From: Desulfosarcina widdelii
GTDB lineage: Bacteria > Desulfobacterota > Desulfobacteria > Desulfobacterales > Desulfosarcinaceae
DNA: 64,000 bases
Reading direction: 5' to 3'
Assembly: GCF_009688965.1 (NCBI RefSeq)
Contig: NZ_AP021875.1
Coordinates: 682,001-746,000, forward strand
The notes beneath the pieces are model-generated. The model did not search any database. It saw only the letters and a list, made by a program, of their open reading frames with translations, and was not told the origin of the DNA. The translations under genes and the position numbers were made by a program. Positions 25,299 through 34,325 of this stretch are shown piece after piece (position 1 is the stretch's first letter; the number at the start of each line of letters is the position of its first letter).

Positions 25299-27002
25299 GT
25301 GTCAAAATATTCGACCATATGGAAAGATGGTTTTACTGGGCTTGCTTTCGCGTTAATCATCTCTGCATCCTTATGGGGTTTGTTTGAAAAGAAGGTTTTG
25401 GAATGGCTGTTCGTCCATACTTCATTTTACATGCTGCTGACGATGGTCAGCGTCTGGTCCTTCCTTTTAATCAAATATTTTAAAGCGACTGGTTTTAGTC
25501 CGAAGAGCTTTGTGGTATGCAACTGGCGCTATTTTGTCTCGGCGGCGCTCTTGACGGCAATCATATTCGCTACAACCCCGGTTGGCTTCAAAACATTGAA
25601 TGACGAACCGGTGTTGCTCTCCGTGTCCCAATCTCTTCTGTATTTTCGAACACCACATGAGATTAACGAATGGCTGAATTTCTGGGGAAGCTACTCGCCC
25701 CTTTCCACCAATATACCCATACGCCCGCTTTTATTCCCTTTTTTGCTGCAACTTTTCCATCACATCGCCGGATATCATTTATATCATGCATACATACTGA
25801 ATATGGTGTTGTTGTTTGTATTCTTCAGTGGTGTTGGAGTTTGCTTTAATAAAGTGAGTGACCGTTTTACATCGTATGCCGCAATGCTGCTGTGCGCCGC
25901 CCATCCGGTCATCGCCATCTACGGCACAGGCGGAGGATACGATATGATGGCGGCCGTTTTTCTTTTTTTGACGTTGGTTCTTCTCTTTGGATTTATCCAT
26001 GATACGAAGAATGAGCGCTTTGCCCTGCTGTGGATCACCTTGATTCTTCTCGCTAATATCCGGCATGAATCTTGTGCCTATTCATTGGTGATCGGCTTGT
26101 TTAGCCTTACGCGATTGAATAAGGATGGCTTGAAGCGCCATGCATGGCTGCTACTGTCAACAGGTCCGCTCATGATGCCATACATCTGGCAGCGCCTTCT
26201 TGTTACGGGAAGATACGAAAATCCAGCGGGCACAGCACTTTTCTCATTCGACATGTTTTGTCGAAACGGTCATGAATTGTTATCCAATTTTCTGAATATT
26301 GACTTTTTCCTGCCGTATTGTGGAGTGTTGAATGGGGCGGCTGTAGTGATTGGTTGCGTAGTAATGTTTAATTTGATGGCCGGCAGATTGAGGGTGCAAC
26401 CCAAGATAAAGATTTTTTGCAGAATTTTGCTGGCCTGCTTGGTTGTCAATCTGGTTATCATCTTATCGCATCATGCCGGCAGATATTCGCATGCCACACA
26501 GGCAAGATTTTTTATCATCTTTTCTTTAGCGACAGCGTTAACCCCGATCATATATAAACTGGCTTACCCTCAAAAGCTGTCAAGCAGGGCACTTTTGTGT
26601 TTTTCAATCATCATTATGATTCTTTATCATCCAATATCCATGCAGAACAGTTTTATTTCCAGCCTGATGGAGAACCGATCCTACCAGGCATGCCGTGAGT
26701 TCCTGAAACGAAATAAATATGACCACCCTCTTGTCATCACAAAGTGGCCCGTGCAGATCACCAGTATGGGATACAGTGCCATAGGGTTCGATTATGCCAA
26801 CCGACATAAAGAAAAAATATTGTCTGATTTGAGAAATCGGTTTTTTGACGGTATCATCAAGTTTCAACAGAAAACGGTTGAAAAAAATATTCCTCTAAAA
26901 GGGCAAGTGTTGTACTGGGGGAGGGAATTTGAGCAAATTGATAAAAAAGCAATCTACTATAACAAGGTTTATCTGGAAATATCGATAATTGTAGACAATT
27001 AA
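25299..27002 (+). CDS. Polytopic membrane protein, probable GT-C glycosyltransferase
   Basis: 567 residues, about ten predicted membrane helices and a ~100-residue soluble C-terminal part. After two helices a loop reads FKTLNDEPVLLSVSQSL, with the Asp-Glu pair that in GT-C enzymes (ArnT, PglB and GT39-like families) lies in the first periplasmic loop. HHIAGYHLYHAYILNMVLLF follows as in GT39/GT83-type proteins. I cannot identify a specific family. Start is GTG at 25299 with AAGG upstream. It lies 30 bases behind the VKOR-DsbA gene and ends 147 bases from a convergent GT2 gene. Function inferred from fold and context only. Confidence 0.6.
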   Translation: MSKYSTIWKDGFTGLAFALIISASLWGLFEKKVLEWLFVHTSFYMLLTMVSVWSFLLIKYFKATGFSPKSFVVCNWRYFVSAALLTAIIFATTPVGFKTLNDEPVLLSVSQSLLYFRTPHEINEWLNFWGSYSPLSTNIPIRPLLFPFLLQLFHHIAGYHLYHAYILNMVLLFVFFSGVGVCFNKVSDRFTSYAAMLLCAAHPVIAIYGTGGGYDMMAAVFLFLTLVLLFGFIHDTKNERFALLWITLILLANIRHESCAYSLVIGLFSLTRLNKDGLKRHAWLLLSTGPLMMPYIWQRLLVTGRYENPAGTALFSFDMFCRNGHELLSNFLNIDFFLPYCGVLNGAAVVIGCVVMFNLMAGRLRVQPKIKIFCRILLACLVVNLVIILSHHAGRYSHATQARFFIIFSLATALTPIIYKLAYPQKLSSRALLCFSIIIMILYHPISMQNSFISSLMENRSYQACREFLKRNKYDHPLVITKWPVQITSMGYSAIGFDYANRHKEKILSDLRNRFFDGIIKFQQKTVEKNIPLKGQVLYWGREFEQIDKKAIYYNKVYLEISIIVDN

Positions 27003-27149
27003 ATTTCAGGCCATGCGCTATCGAACCGAAGAGGACGGCGGTCTATTGTGACATTCAATCAGTAATGAATAAATAACAACTTGCTTTGTTAGAACATCAG
27101 AAAGGAAATGCCTGGAGGTTCTTTTTACCGTAATTTTTTTATATTTGGA

Positions 27150-28274
27150 TTAATTTGCGGGACCATCTGCTCTAATTCGGCGCCATGTCCATAAAGAGTT
27201 ACAAAAATAGTTGATCAGGGTACCGAGGGCAATGCCCGTAAGATTGGCAATAATATCATATAACCCAATATAGTTGATCAAAAGAATAAAGACTGAATAA
27301 TTCGATAAACCTGCAATTCCGGCCACGATGTGGAAGTTTGTTATTTTTTTAAACAACCCTTTAGCATTATGACGCCCATTAAAGGTCCAAAGATGATTCA
27401 AAAAAAAGTTGGAAATAATCGATGTTTCTATCGCAATGGGAGAGGAGAGGGGAGGAGGTAAATATAATAGCCGTGTCAGGGTGATGTACATCCCAAGATT
27501 GACCAGTATCCCGGAGACTCCTACGATGCAATACTTAACGAACTCCTCGGACTGCCTGAAGCGGATTTTGGCGAGATTGAAAAGGAACTCGATCTGATCC
27601 TTGAAAGACAATTTAGATTCACCGTAAATTCGATCGGGGAAGATGATCGGCACTTCGATGACCTTCGCGCCGTTTCTAAGCAATTCACATAGTAAAGACG
27701 ACTGGAACGAATACCCTCTTGTGGATAGGAATGAAAGATTACATCTGGGAATCAGAGAAGCTTTTATGCATCTGAAACCCGATGTGCAATCGTGAATTCG
27801 TGGAATTCCACCGAGAAAGCGTATCATCCAGTTGCCGAGCAAGCTTATTGCTTTTCTTCGTAATGAGAAATTGGGCGTGGATCCGCCAGGTGCGAATCGA
27901 GAGCCGATAACCAAACTGAAACCATGCGTTGCCAGGTAATTAAATATCGGTATGAATTCTGGATCGTGTTGTCGGTCGGCATCCATTTCGAAGATCAGAT
28001 CCGGGTGGAATTGGCTTATGGCATATGCCATTCCACGTTTGTAGGCTTCGCCCAATCCCTTCTTTTCTCCGGTGATGAGATGGAGGTTGGTGTACTTGCC
28101 CATCATGCGACGAACTTCTTCATGAGTGCCGTCGGGAGAGTCGTCATCGACGACCAATATATGAAGATCGTGGCTGTCGATTTTTTCCGACTGGGCAAAA
28201 ATTGCACGGACAACCCAGCGAATATTTTCCACTTCATTGTAGGTTGGCAGTATGATACAAGTTATCGGGCGCAT
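27150..28274 (-). CDS. GT2 polyprenyl-phosphate glycosyltransferase (DPM1-like) fused to a GtrA domain
   Basis: About 374 residues. The N-terminal GT2 domain opens ITCIILPTYNEVENIRWVV and has VVDDDSPDGT and FEMDADRQHDPE with the metal-binding DxD, followed by DCTSGFRCIKA, typical of dolichol/polyprenyl-phosphate mannose synthases. After about residue 230 comes a four-helix GtrA domain (VGVSGILVNLGMYI, the SNFFLNHLWTF box, GTLINYFCNSLWTW). The enzyme should load a sugar onto undecaprenyl phosphate, with the GtrA part helping movement across the membrane. I choose ATG 28274 with AAGGA upstream over an in-frame start at 28322. It is transcribed opposite to its neighbours. Confidence 0.85.
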   Translation of the reverse strand: MRPITCIILPTYNEVENIRWVVRAIFAQSEKIDSHDLHILVVDDDSPDGTHEEVRRMMGKYTNLHLITGEKKGLGEAYKRGMAYAISQFHPDLIFEMDADRQHDPEFIPIFNYLATHGFSLVIGSRFAPGGSTPNFSLRRKAISLLGNWMIRFLGGIPRIHDCTSGFRCIKASLIPRCNLSFLSTRGYSFQSSLLCELLRNGAKVIEVPIIFPDRIYGESKLSFKDQIEFLFNLAKIRFRQSEEFVKYCIVGVSGILVNLGMYITLTRLLYLPPPLSSPIAIETSIISNFFLNHLWTFNGRHNAKGLFKKITNFHIVAGIAGLSNYSVFILLINYIGLYDIIANLTGIALGTLINYFCNSLWTWRRIRADGPAN

Positions 28275-28325
28275 GTTTTCCTTGTAACCACTACGTTTGT
28301 AAACGATTCCAGAAAATTTCATTAG

Positions 28326-30101
28326 ATGAGAATTGACCCGAAAGCAAGCACCAATAAGTGTCTATTAGCAATGTTATTGATGCTTATCCTTTTGCAGATA
28401 GCATGCATAGGATTGATGGCCACAGTGCCTCCTGTGAGCCGGGATGCCCTGACCCATCACCTCGCTGTTCCGAAAATATGGATCGAGAAAGGCATCTTTA
28501 CTGAACTGCCGTCCATCCCGTTTTCCTATTACCCCATGAATCTTGATCTGTTATACATGGTTCCCTTGTATTGGGGAAACGACATTTTTCCGAAATACAT
28601 CCATTTTGCTTTTGCCTTGCTTACGGCCCTGTTGATCTATAGCCATGTAAAACAGCGCTTGGATCGGGTATATGGATTATTGGGAGCCCTCTTTTTTCTC
28701 TCGATCCCCGTAATCGTCAAATTATCCACGACGGTATACGTCGATTTGGGCTTGATTTTCTTTTCGGCATGTACCTTGTTCGCATTGATCGGCTGGGTCG
28801 AAAACGGTTGCAGGATTCGATATCTGCTTTTGTCGGCCCTGTCTTGCGGGCTTGCCATGGGGACTAAATATAACGGCTTAATCGTTTTTTTTCTTATGTC
28901 ATGCTTTGTTCCCCTATCCTATCTTAGAAGGCTAAAAAATGAAACCTGCGATGGGAGTCAGCCTGCCAACCAGTTCAAGGCGATTAGCTTTGGAGTCGTA
29001 TTTGTAGCTGGCTCGCTTCTCGTGTTTTCGCCATGGATGATAAAAAACTTATACATGACAGGAAATCCGATCTATCCATTATACAAAAATGTTTTTTCCA
29101 GTGGTGCTGAGGAACGACAGACGCATACGATTAACCATAAAGACAATAGGGCGAATGAAAAAGGGAAAAAGGAGAATGCCAATAGCGGTTGGACCCATTT
29201 TGCCATGAGGAAAATGGTTTTTGGAGAGTCTTTATGGCAAATCGCCCTGATTCCCGTTCGCGTTTTTTTTGAAGGCGTCGATGATAATCCCCAACATTTC
29301 GACGGTCGATTAAATCCATTTTTGTTGATATTGCCATTGTTGTTGATTTGGGTCGGCAAGAAACAAGACAATGCTCGCCGGTTCGAATCCAAGCTTTTGT
29401 CTTTGTTTGCCATTTCCTATCTGTTATTCGTGTATTTTAAAATCGATATGCGCATCCGTTGGATTGGTCCCATCATACCACCCTTGGTGGTTCTTTGCAT
29501 GTATTCCCTTGCCGGTCTCAAGCGTTATGGTGAATCATGCTCAAAGAAATGGGAGGCAACTTTTCTCAAAGGACTTACGATTGTCTTTGTGCTCGCCATG
29601 CTCGCTTGGAACGTGCAGTATGTCCAGGCACTTTACCTAAAAATCGATCCGGTGCCCTATGTTGGCGGAAAGGTTGACCGTGACGATTATATCAAACGCT
29701 ATCGCCCGGAATACGAACTTATTCGATATATAAACAATCAACTACCTGAAAATTCGATTGTTTTATGCCTATTTATCGGAAACCGAATTTACTATTTTGA
29801 CAGAGATATAAATCTAAACATTCGCCTGTTAAAGCAGATCATTGTCGAATCCAACTCAAGTAAACAGGTTTTGTGTGAACTTGAAAATGTCGGTATCACA
29901 CACATTCTGCTGCGCTATGATTTGACCAGAGGGTGGATGAAAAACAATTTAGAAAAGGATAAACAGGAGTTGTTAAGGCTTTTTTTTAAAGAAAATGCAA
30001 AGCGGGTCGATTCATTTAAAGGATATGGGCTTTTTGGACTGAAGAAATGCATCAATGAAGAAGGCTCGTCTCACACATTTACAGTCGGAGTGCCAAAATG
30101 A
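28326..30101 (+). CDS. Polytopic membrane protein, probable GT-C glycosyltransferase
   Basis: 591 residues with about eleven membrane helices. The first outer loop reads PPVSRDALTHHLAVPKIWIEKG, with an Asp and paired His like the GT39/GT83-type proteins annotated as phospholipid-carrier-dependent glycosyltransferases. GTKYNGLIVFF and GNPIYPLYKNVF blocks follow. A soluble C-terminal part of about 130 residues ends it. It would use a lipid-linked sugar on the periplasmic side. Start codon lies 51 bases from the divergent GT2-GtrA gene, so the two share a promoter region. It overlaps the next gene by four bases (ATGA), the first of a coupled series. Confidence 0.65.
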   Translation: MRIDPKASTNKCLLAMLLMLILLQIACIGLMATVPPVSRDALTHHLAVPKIWIEKGIFTELPSIPFSYYPMNLDLLYMVPLYWGNDIFPKYIHFAFALLTALLIYSHVKQRLDRVYGLLGALFFLSIPVIVKLSTTVYVDLGLIFFSACTLFALIGWVENGCRIRYLLLSALSCGLAMGTKYNGLIVFFLMSCFVPLSYLRRLKNETCDGSQPANQFKAISFGVVFVAGSLLVFSPWMIKNLYMTGNPIYPLYKNVFSSGAEERQTHTINHKDNRANEKGKKENANSGWTHFAMRKMVFGESLWQIALIPVRVFFEGVDDNPQHFDGRLNPFLLILPLLLIWVGKKQDNARRFESKLLSLFAISYLLFVYFKIDMRIRWIGPIIPPLVVLCMYSLAGLKRYGESCSKKWEATFLKGLTIVFVLAMLAWNVQYVQALYLKIDPVPYVGGKVDRDDYIKRYRPEYELIRYINNQLPENSIVLCLFIGNRIYYFDRDINLNIRLLKQIIVESNSSKQVLCELENVGITHILLRYDLTRGWMKNNLEKDKQELLRLFFKENAKRVDSFKGYGLFGLKKCINEEGSSHTFTVGVPK

Positions 30102-31459
30102 GCCTAATGATCGGAGTCTCGGAAAAAATTCGAAAAGTGGATCTCAGGATCGTATGTGCCCTGGTTATTTTTTTAATCGCAATCTCTCTAAGATTGTCCT
30201 ATCAGAGTGCTTCGATCGTGGATCAGCCAATCAGAGCGGATGCACAACAATATTTTTTTACAGCCTATAATCTATTTCACAATGGTGTATATTCAATTGA
30301 AGCGCCTTCTGACAAGAATATCAAGCCAAGGACGATATGGCGAAGAACACCCGGATATCCTCTTTTTCTCTACCCATTTTTCTATTTCAGCAAGACAACC
30401 AATGAATTTTTGATTAATGTTACACTTTCACAGGCAATTCTTGGATCGATGACATGTGTATTGGCATTCTTTCTCGCATTATGTATTTTCCCCATTCCAT
30501 TGGCTTTCATCGTGGGGCTACTTACTGCATTGAGTCCCCATTTAATTGCCATGGACGACTATTTGCTTTCTGAATCATTGTTCACGTTTACGATTGTTTT
30601 GGCAGCGTTAATCACTGTTATCTCCTTTCAAAAGCGCAGCTTGTGGTTGGTGCTACTTAGTGGGGCCTTATTTTGTCTCTCCGCTACGATACGTGAGATT
30701 ACCGGGTTTTTAGGATTATTCATGATCCTGATGTTTTTAGTCGATTCGCATTACTGGAAGGCTGAAAAGAAGAACCGACTTTGTATCGCACTGTTATTTT
30801 TTTCACTCGGCATAGCTTTGGTCCAAATTCCTTACTCGTATACTCGAAACACAATCATCGCCAGTTCAGCTTCGGTGCCTGAAGAATCCGCTTGGCGGCA
30901 TATGGTTAACGGTTCTGATCCCGATATGAGGAATTTTTTCATAAACAAAGTCGTACCGGAAGTTAGAAAACATACAGAAAGAATGATTGAAGACAAGGGG
31001 TATGGATTATCAGTACTTTTCAAACGGTTCCGGGAAGATCCCGTATCCTACCTCAGGTGGTATGTGGGGGGGAAGCTGCTGTTTATGTGGAAGTGGGATA
31101 GCATGTATATTGGTGATGTATATCAATACCCGATGGTGGCAAAAGGGTTCCATCAGGAGAACTGGCTATCGGGTATACACCGAGTCATGTTGCTTTTGCA
31201 TTGGCCGTTGTTTGCATTTGCGATATTTGGGACTCTGGTCTTCATCTTAAATTGGCGATATCGACGTTTGCGAAAATTTGAAGATCTGTTGTTTGTACCT
31301 GTTTTGGTTTTTTTATATTTTTCTATTGTGCTAACAATCATGATGCCGCTTCCAAGATATGCCATTCCGATTCGTCCTTTTATCTATATTCTTGGTTGCT
31401 ACGGATTAATGATCGCTTTTCTTTTTTTTAAACAATTTTCACAAAAGAAACGCTTATGA
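30098..31459 (+). CDS. Polytopic membrane protein, probable GT39-like glycosyltransferase
   Basis: 453 residues, about ten membrane helices. Near residue 45 a loop reads QPIRADAQQYFFTAYNLFHNG, with the conserved Asp followed by a Tyr/Phe pair, and then RRTPGYPLFLYPFFYF, a pattern shared by ArnT/GT39-type glycosyltransferases (D-x-x-x-Y ... R-x-P-G-Y-P). LLSESLFTF and REITGFLGLFMIL also fit. It probably transfers a sugar from a polyprenyl phosphate carrier. It starts inside the stop codon of the previous gene and its stop overlaps the next start, so the three are translated in a coupled way. Confidence 0.68.
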   Translation: MSLMIGVSEKIRKVDLRIVCALVIFLIAISLRLSYQSASIVDQPIRADAQQYFFTAYNLFHNGVYSIEAPSDKNIKPRTIWRRTPGYPLFLYPFFYFSKTTNEFLINVTLSQAILGSMTCVLAFFLALCIFPIPLAFIVGLLTALSPHLIAMDDYLLSESLFTFTIVLAALITVISFQKRSLWLVLLSGALFCLSATIREITGFLGLFMILMFLVDSHYWKAEKKNRLCIALLFFSLGIALVQIPYSYTRNTIIASSASVPEESAWRHMVNGSDPDMRNFFINKVVPEVRKHTERMIEDKGYGLSVLFKRFREDPVSYLRWYVGGKLLFMWKWDSMYIGDVYQYPMVAKGFHQENWLSGIHRVMLLLHWPLFAFAIFGTLVFILNWRYRRLRKFEDLLFVPVLVFLYFSIVLTIMMPLPRYAIPIRPFIYILGCYGLMIAFLFFKQFSQKKRL

Positions 31460-32406
31460 GCATGAAATTAATTATCCAAATTCCCTGTTATAATGAAGAG
31501 AAGACGCTTCCCTTTACCTTGTCCGATCTGCCTCGCAAGGTTTCTGGTTTCGATTGTGTTGAATGGATGGTAATCGATGATGGAAGCGATGATGCTACGT
31601 TAAAAGTCGCAGAAAAATACAAGGTTGATCATATTATTCGGCATCATATTAATAAAGGACTTGCCAGCGCTTTCATGACAGGGTTGTCTGCGTGCATCCG
31701 TTTAGGTGCTGATGTTATAGTGAATACGGATGGCGACAATCAATATAAAAGTGAATATATATCCAAACTGGTTGAGCCTATTTTGCAAAAAAAGGCCGAA
31801 ATCGTGGTTGGGGCGCGGCCCATCAAGGATATTGAACATTTTTCACCGGCCAAAAAAATCCTTCAAAAAGTCGGCAGTTGGGTTGTTCGTGTTGCAAGCA
31901 GCAGCGATATTCCTGACGCACCGAGTGGATTTCGTGCCATCAGTAGGGAAGCGGCCAAGCAGATAAACATTTTCAATAACTATACGTACACGCTAGAAAT
32001 GATTATTCAGGCCGGTCAAAAAAACATTCCCATGACCTGGGTTCCCGTTGAGGTTAATCCAACTTTACGCCCCACGCGTCTGATTAAAAGTATACCATCG
32101 TATATCAAGCGCTCGGCGTTGACCATTGTTCGCATTTTTGTAGTCTATAAGCCGTTCAGATTTTTTGGTGTTATTGGGGCGTTCCTATTCGGAATCGGAT
32201 TTGTGGTCGGCATCCGCTTTCTCTATTATTATTTTAGCGGAGACGGTGAAGGGCACGTTCAGTCGTTGATATTGGCGAGCATTTTACTGGGTATGGGGTT
32301 TCAAACAATAATGGTTGCATTTGTGGCGGACCTGTTGGCGGCAAACCGCAGACTCATGGAAGACCTTCAATATCGCATGCGAGACCATGAAGGGGCTAAG
32401 CAATAA
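31456..32406 (+). CDS. GT2 polyprenyl-phosphate sugar synthase, DPM1-like, with C-terminal membrane helices
   Basis: 316 residues. The GT2 domain begins LIIQIPCYNEEKTLPFTL and carries VIDDGSDDAT, NTDGDNQYKSEYI with the DxD-type motif and DAPSGFRAISREA. Two membrane helices near residues 235-300 anchor it, as in polyprenyl-phosphate glucose/mannose synthases of the GtrB/DPM type with tail helices. It should make an undecaprenyl-phosphate-linked sugar at the cytoplasmic face. It overlaps the preceding GT39-like gene by four bases. The sugar is not predictable. Confidence 0.82.
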   Translation: MSMKLIIQIPCYNEEKTLPFTLSDLPRKVSGFDCVEWMVIDDGSDDATLKVAEKYKVDHIIRHHINKGLASAFMTGLSACIRLGADVIVNTDGDNQYKSEYISKLVEPILQKKAEIVVGARPIKDIEHFSPAKKILQKVGSWVVRVASSSDIPDAPSGFRAISREAAKQINIFNNYTYTLEMIIQAGQKNIPMTWVPVEVNPTLRPTRLIKSIPSYIKRSALTIVRIFVVYKPFRFFGVIGAFLFGIGFVVGIRFLYYYFSGDGEGHVQSLILASILLGMGFQTIMVAFVADLLAANRRLMEDLQYRMRDHEGAKQ

Positions 32407-32447
32407 CTGTTGTTTGACAAACCATTTTTATTCATGGTGATGCGATT

Positions 32448-33404
32448 TTGAAACGATCATATCAGGCGATACTGAAAGTATCCGGCCTTATTGCTAGCAC
32501 GATAGCCATTGTATACGTTTTTCTCATCATGCATAGCCAGTGGCGGCAGATATCACAGCTGAGCCTGCCGTTGCCACTTTCTTCCATCGTTCTCCCAGGA
32601 GTCTGCATATACAGCCTGTCCTTCTACCTCATGGGAATTGCTTGGCACCATATGCTCAGCCGGTTGTATCCCAAAGTCACTCTGCCTGTATCTTTCTGGA
32701 TTTTTTCGCGCACACAAATCGGGAAATACTTGCCTGGAAATTTATTCCATTATGCCGGTCGGCAGTTGCTGGGAAACATGTGTGGTATACCGCATCATAT
32801 ACTGGGGGCCGTTTCAACCAGCGAAATCTTTTTTCAGGTTTTTTCATCCTCCATGGTCGCCTGCCTCGGAGCCATAGTCATGCCAATCGAACCGGAGTAC
32901 CGAATAATTTTACTCATCGGTGCGGGTTTAGTATTTTTGTTTTTAATTCTGATCCTTTATGCACAACGCATTTTAAAATGGGCTGCATCATTTTCACTGC
33001 GATTGAAAGATTTAATAAATATTCGTCAAGTCGGTAGGGCAAGGTACTACCTTTTTCCACTTTCTGTTTATTGCCTCCACCTTATCCTCATTGGGCTACT
33101 AATCGGTTATATATCATGCCGATTGGGCAGCGTTTATTTTTCTTTCGTCTCGTCATTGCAATTTATTGTTATATATACTATTTCATGGACCATGGGTTTC
33201 GTTACGCCAGGTTCTCCGGGTGGTATCGGGGTCCGAGAAGCGTTGTTGGTTACCCAACTATCGCCGATTTTAGGCTCTTTAAATGCCGTTATAGTCGCGC
33301 TATGTCTTCGATTTGCAGCTATTTTGGGCGACGCGGTCCTGTTTTTGACATCCTATTGGATACCCAAGCCGATTCACATAATTGAAAAAAAGAAAAAACC
33401 ATGA
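32448..33404 (+). CDS. AglD/LPG-synthase-type membrane protein (UPF0104)
   Basis: 318 residues with about eight membrane helices. Family landmarks are RTQIGKYLPGNLFHYAGR near residue 85, where the KYLPG motif is diagnostic, and the later GFVTPGSPGGIGVREALL. Proteins of this type include the membrane half of lysyl-phosphatidylglycerol synthases and AglD-like or flippase-like proteins in polysaccharide loci. Only the membrane domain is present. I infer lipid-linked sugar handling or translocation, but biochemistry of stand-alone members is poorly known. Start is a TTG at 32448; the stop overlaps the next start by four bases. Confidence 0.75.
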   Translation: MKRSYQAILKVSGLIASTIAIVYVFLIMHSQWRQISQLSLPLPLSSIVLPGVCIYSLSFYLMGIAWHHMLSRLYPKVTLPVSFWIFSRTQIGKYLPGNLFHYAGRQLLGNMCGIPHHILGAVSTSEIFFQVFSSSMVACLGAIVMPIEPEYRIILLIGAGLVFLFLILILYAQRILKWAASFSLRLKDLINIRQVGRARYYLFPLSVYCLHLILIGLLIGYISCRLGSVYFSFVSSLQFIVIYTISWTMGFVTPGSPGGIGVREALLVTQLSPILGSLNAVIVALCLRFAAILGDAVLFLTSYWIPKPIHIIEKKKKP

Positions 33405-34309
33405 TAACCGCCATTGTATCAATTGTTATTCCTGCCTACAACGAATCGAACAATATCGGAAATGTCATCTCTGAAATAAAAAAACTGCATCTCGATGCCG
33501 AAATCATTGTCGTTGATGACGGATCAACCGACGATACCGCTAAAGTAGCCCAAAATGCCGGTGCTATTGTTTACAGTCACCCCTATAATATCGGCAACGG
33601 GGCAGCCGTTAAAACCGGAATTCGGATGGCAAAGGGAGAAATCCTCGTTTTTATGGATGGAGATGGTCAGCATCGTCCCGAAGATATCCGAAGGATGCTT
33701 GAACTGTTTCCGGAATACGATATGGTTGTTGGGGCGCGAACAATGGAAGGGCAGGCCTCCTTCGGGCGGGCGATCGGCAATCAAGTTTATAACTGGATGG
33801 CTTCCTACGTGACCAAATTTCCGGTCAAAGACCTGACGTCCGGATTCAGGGCCATCAAAGCATCCATCGCTAAAAGTTACATTTATCTTCTACCAAATAC
33901 ATATTCATATCCGACGACCATTACGTTGGGGGTTCTCAGGGATGGTCAAAGCGTAAAGTATTTGCCGATTGAGGCATCCAAACGCAAATCCGGAAAAAGC
34001 AGTATCCGAATATTCAATGATGGCGTTCGCTTTTTAATGATTATTATTCGCATTTGTACCTTGTATTCTCCTTTGAGAATATTTTTACCTGTCAGCGCTT
34101 CAATGTTTTTATTGGGATGTGTTCGATATTTTTATTCCTATATAACAGAAGGACGCTTCACGAATATGAGCGCTCTTCTGTATATAACTTCAATTATTAT
34201 TTTTATGATGGGGCTCGTATCGGAGCAGATTTGCCAGATGCGTTTTGAAAGACGTATCGGTAGCCGGTCGGTTCATTCCAAATACAATTCCAATGATAGC
34301 AAAGACTAA
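33401..34309 (+). CDS. GT2 polyprenyl-phosphate sugar synthase, DPM1-like
   Basis: 302 residues. The catalytic domain starts VSIVIPAYNESNNIGNVI, with VVDDGSTDDTAKVA, VFMDGDGQHRPEDI (the DxD motif) and DLTSGFRAIKA, followed by two C-terminal membrane helices. This is the third DPM1-like synthase in the locus and is the closest of the three to classical polyprenyl-phosphate mannose/glucose synthases. It begins within the stop codon of the AglD-like gene. Together these would supply lipid-linked donors for the GT-C proteins nearby. Confidence 0.84.
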   Translation: MITAIVSIVIPAYNESNNIGNVISEIKKLHLDAEIIVVDDGSTDDTAKVAQNAGAIVYSHPYNIGNGAAVKTGIRMAKGEILVFMDGDGQHRPEDIRRMLELFPEYDMVVGARTMEGQASFGRAIGNQVYNWMASYVTKFPVKDLTSGFRAIKASIAKSYIYLLPNTYSYPTTITLGVLRDGQSVKYLPIEASKRKSGKSSIRIFNDGVRFLMIIIRICTLYSPLRIFLPVSASMFLLGCVRYFYSYITEGRFTNMSALLYITSIIIFMMGLVSEQICQMRFERRIGSRSVHSKYNSNDSKD

Positions 34310-34325
34310 AAAGATCGGTGGCAAG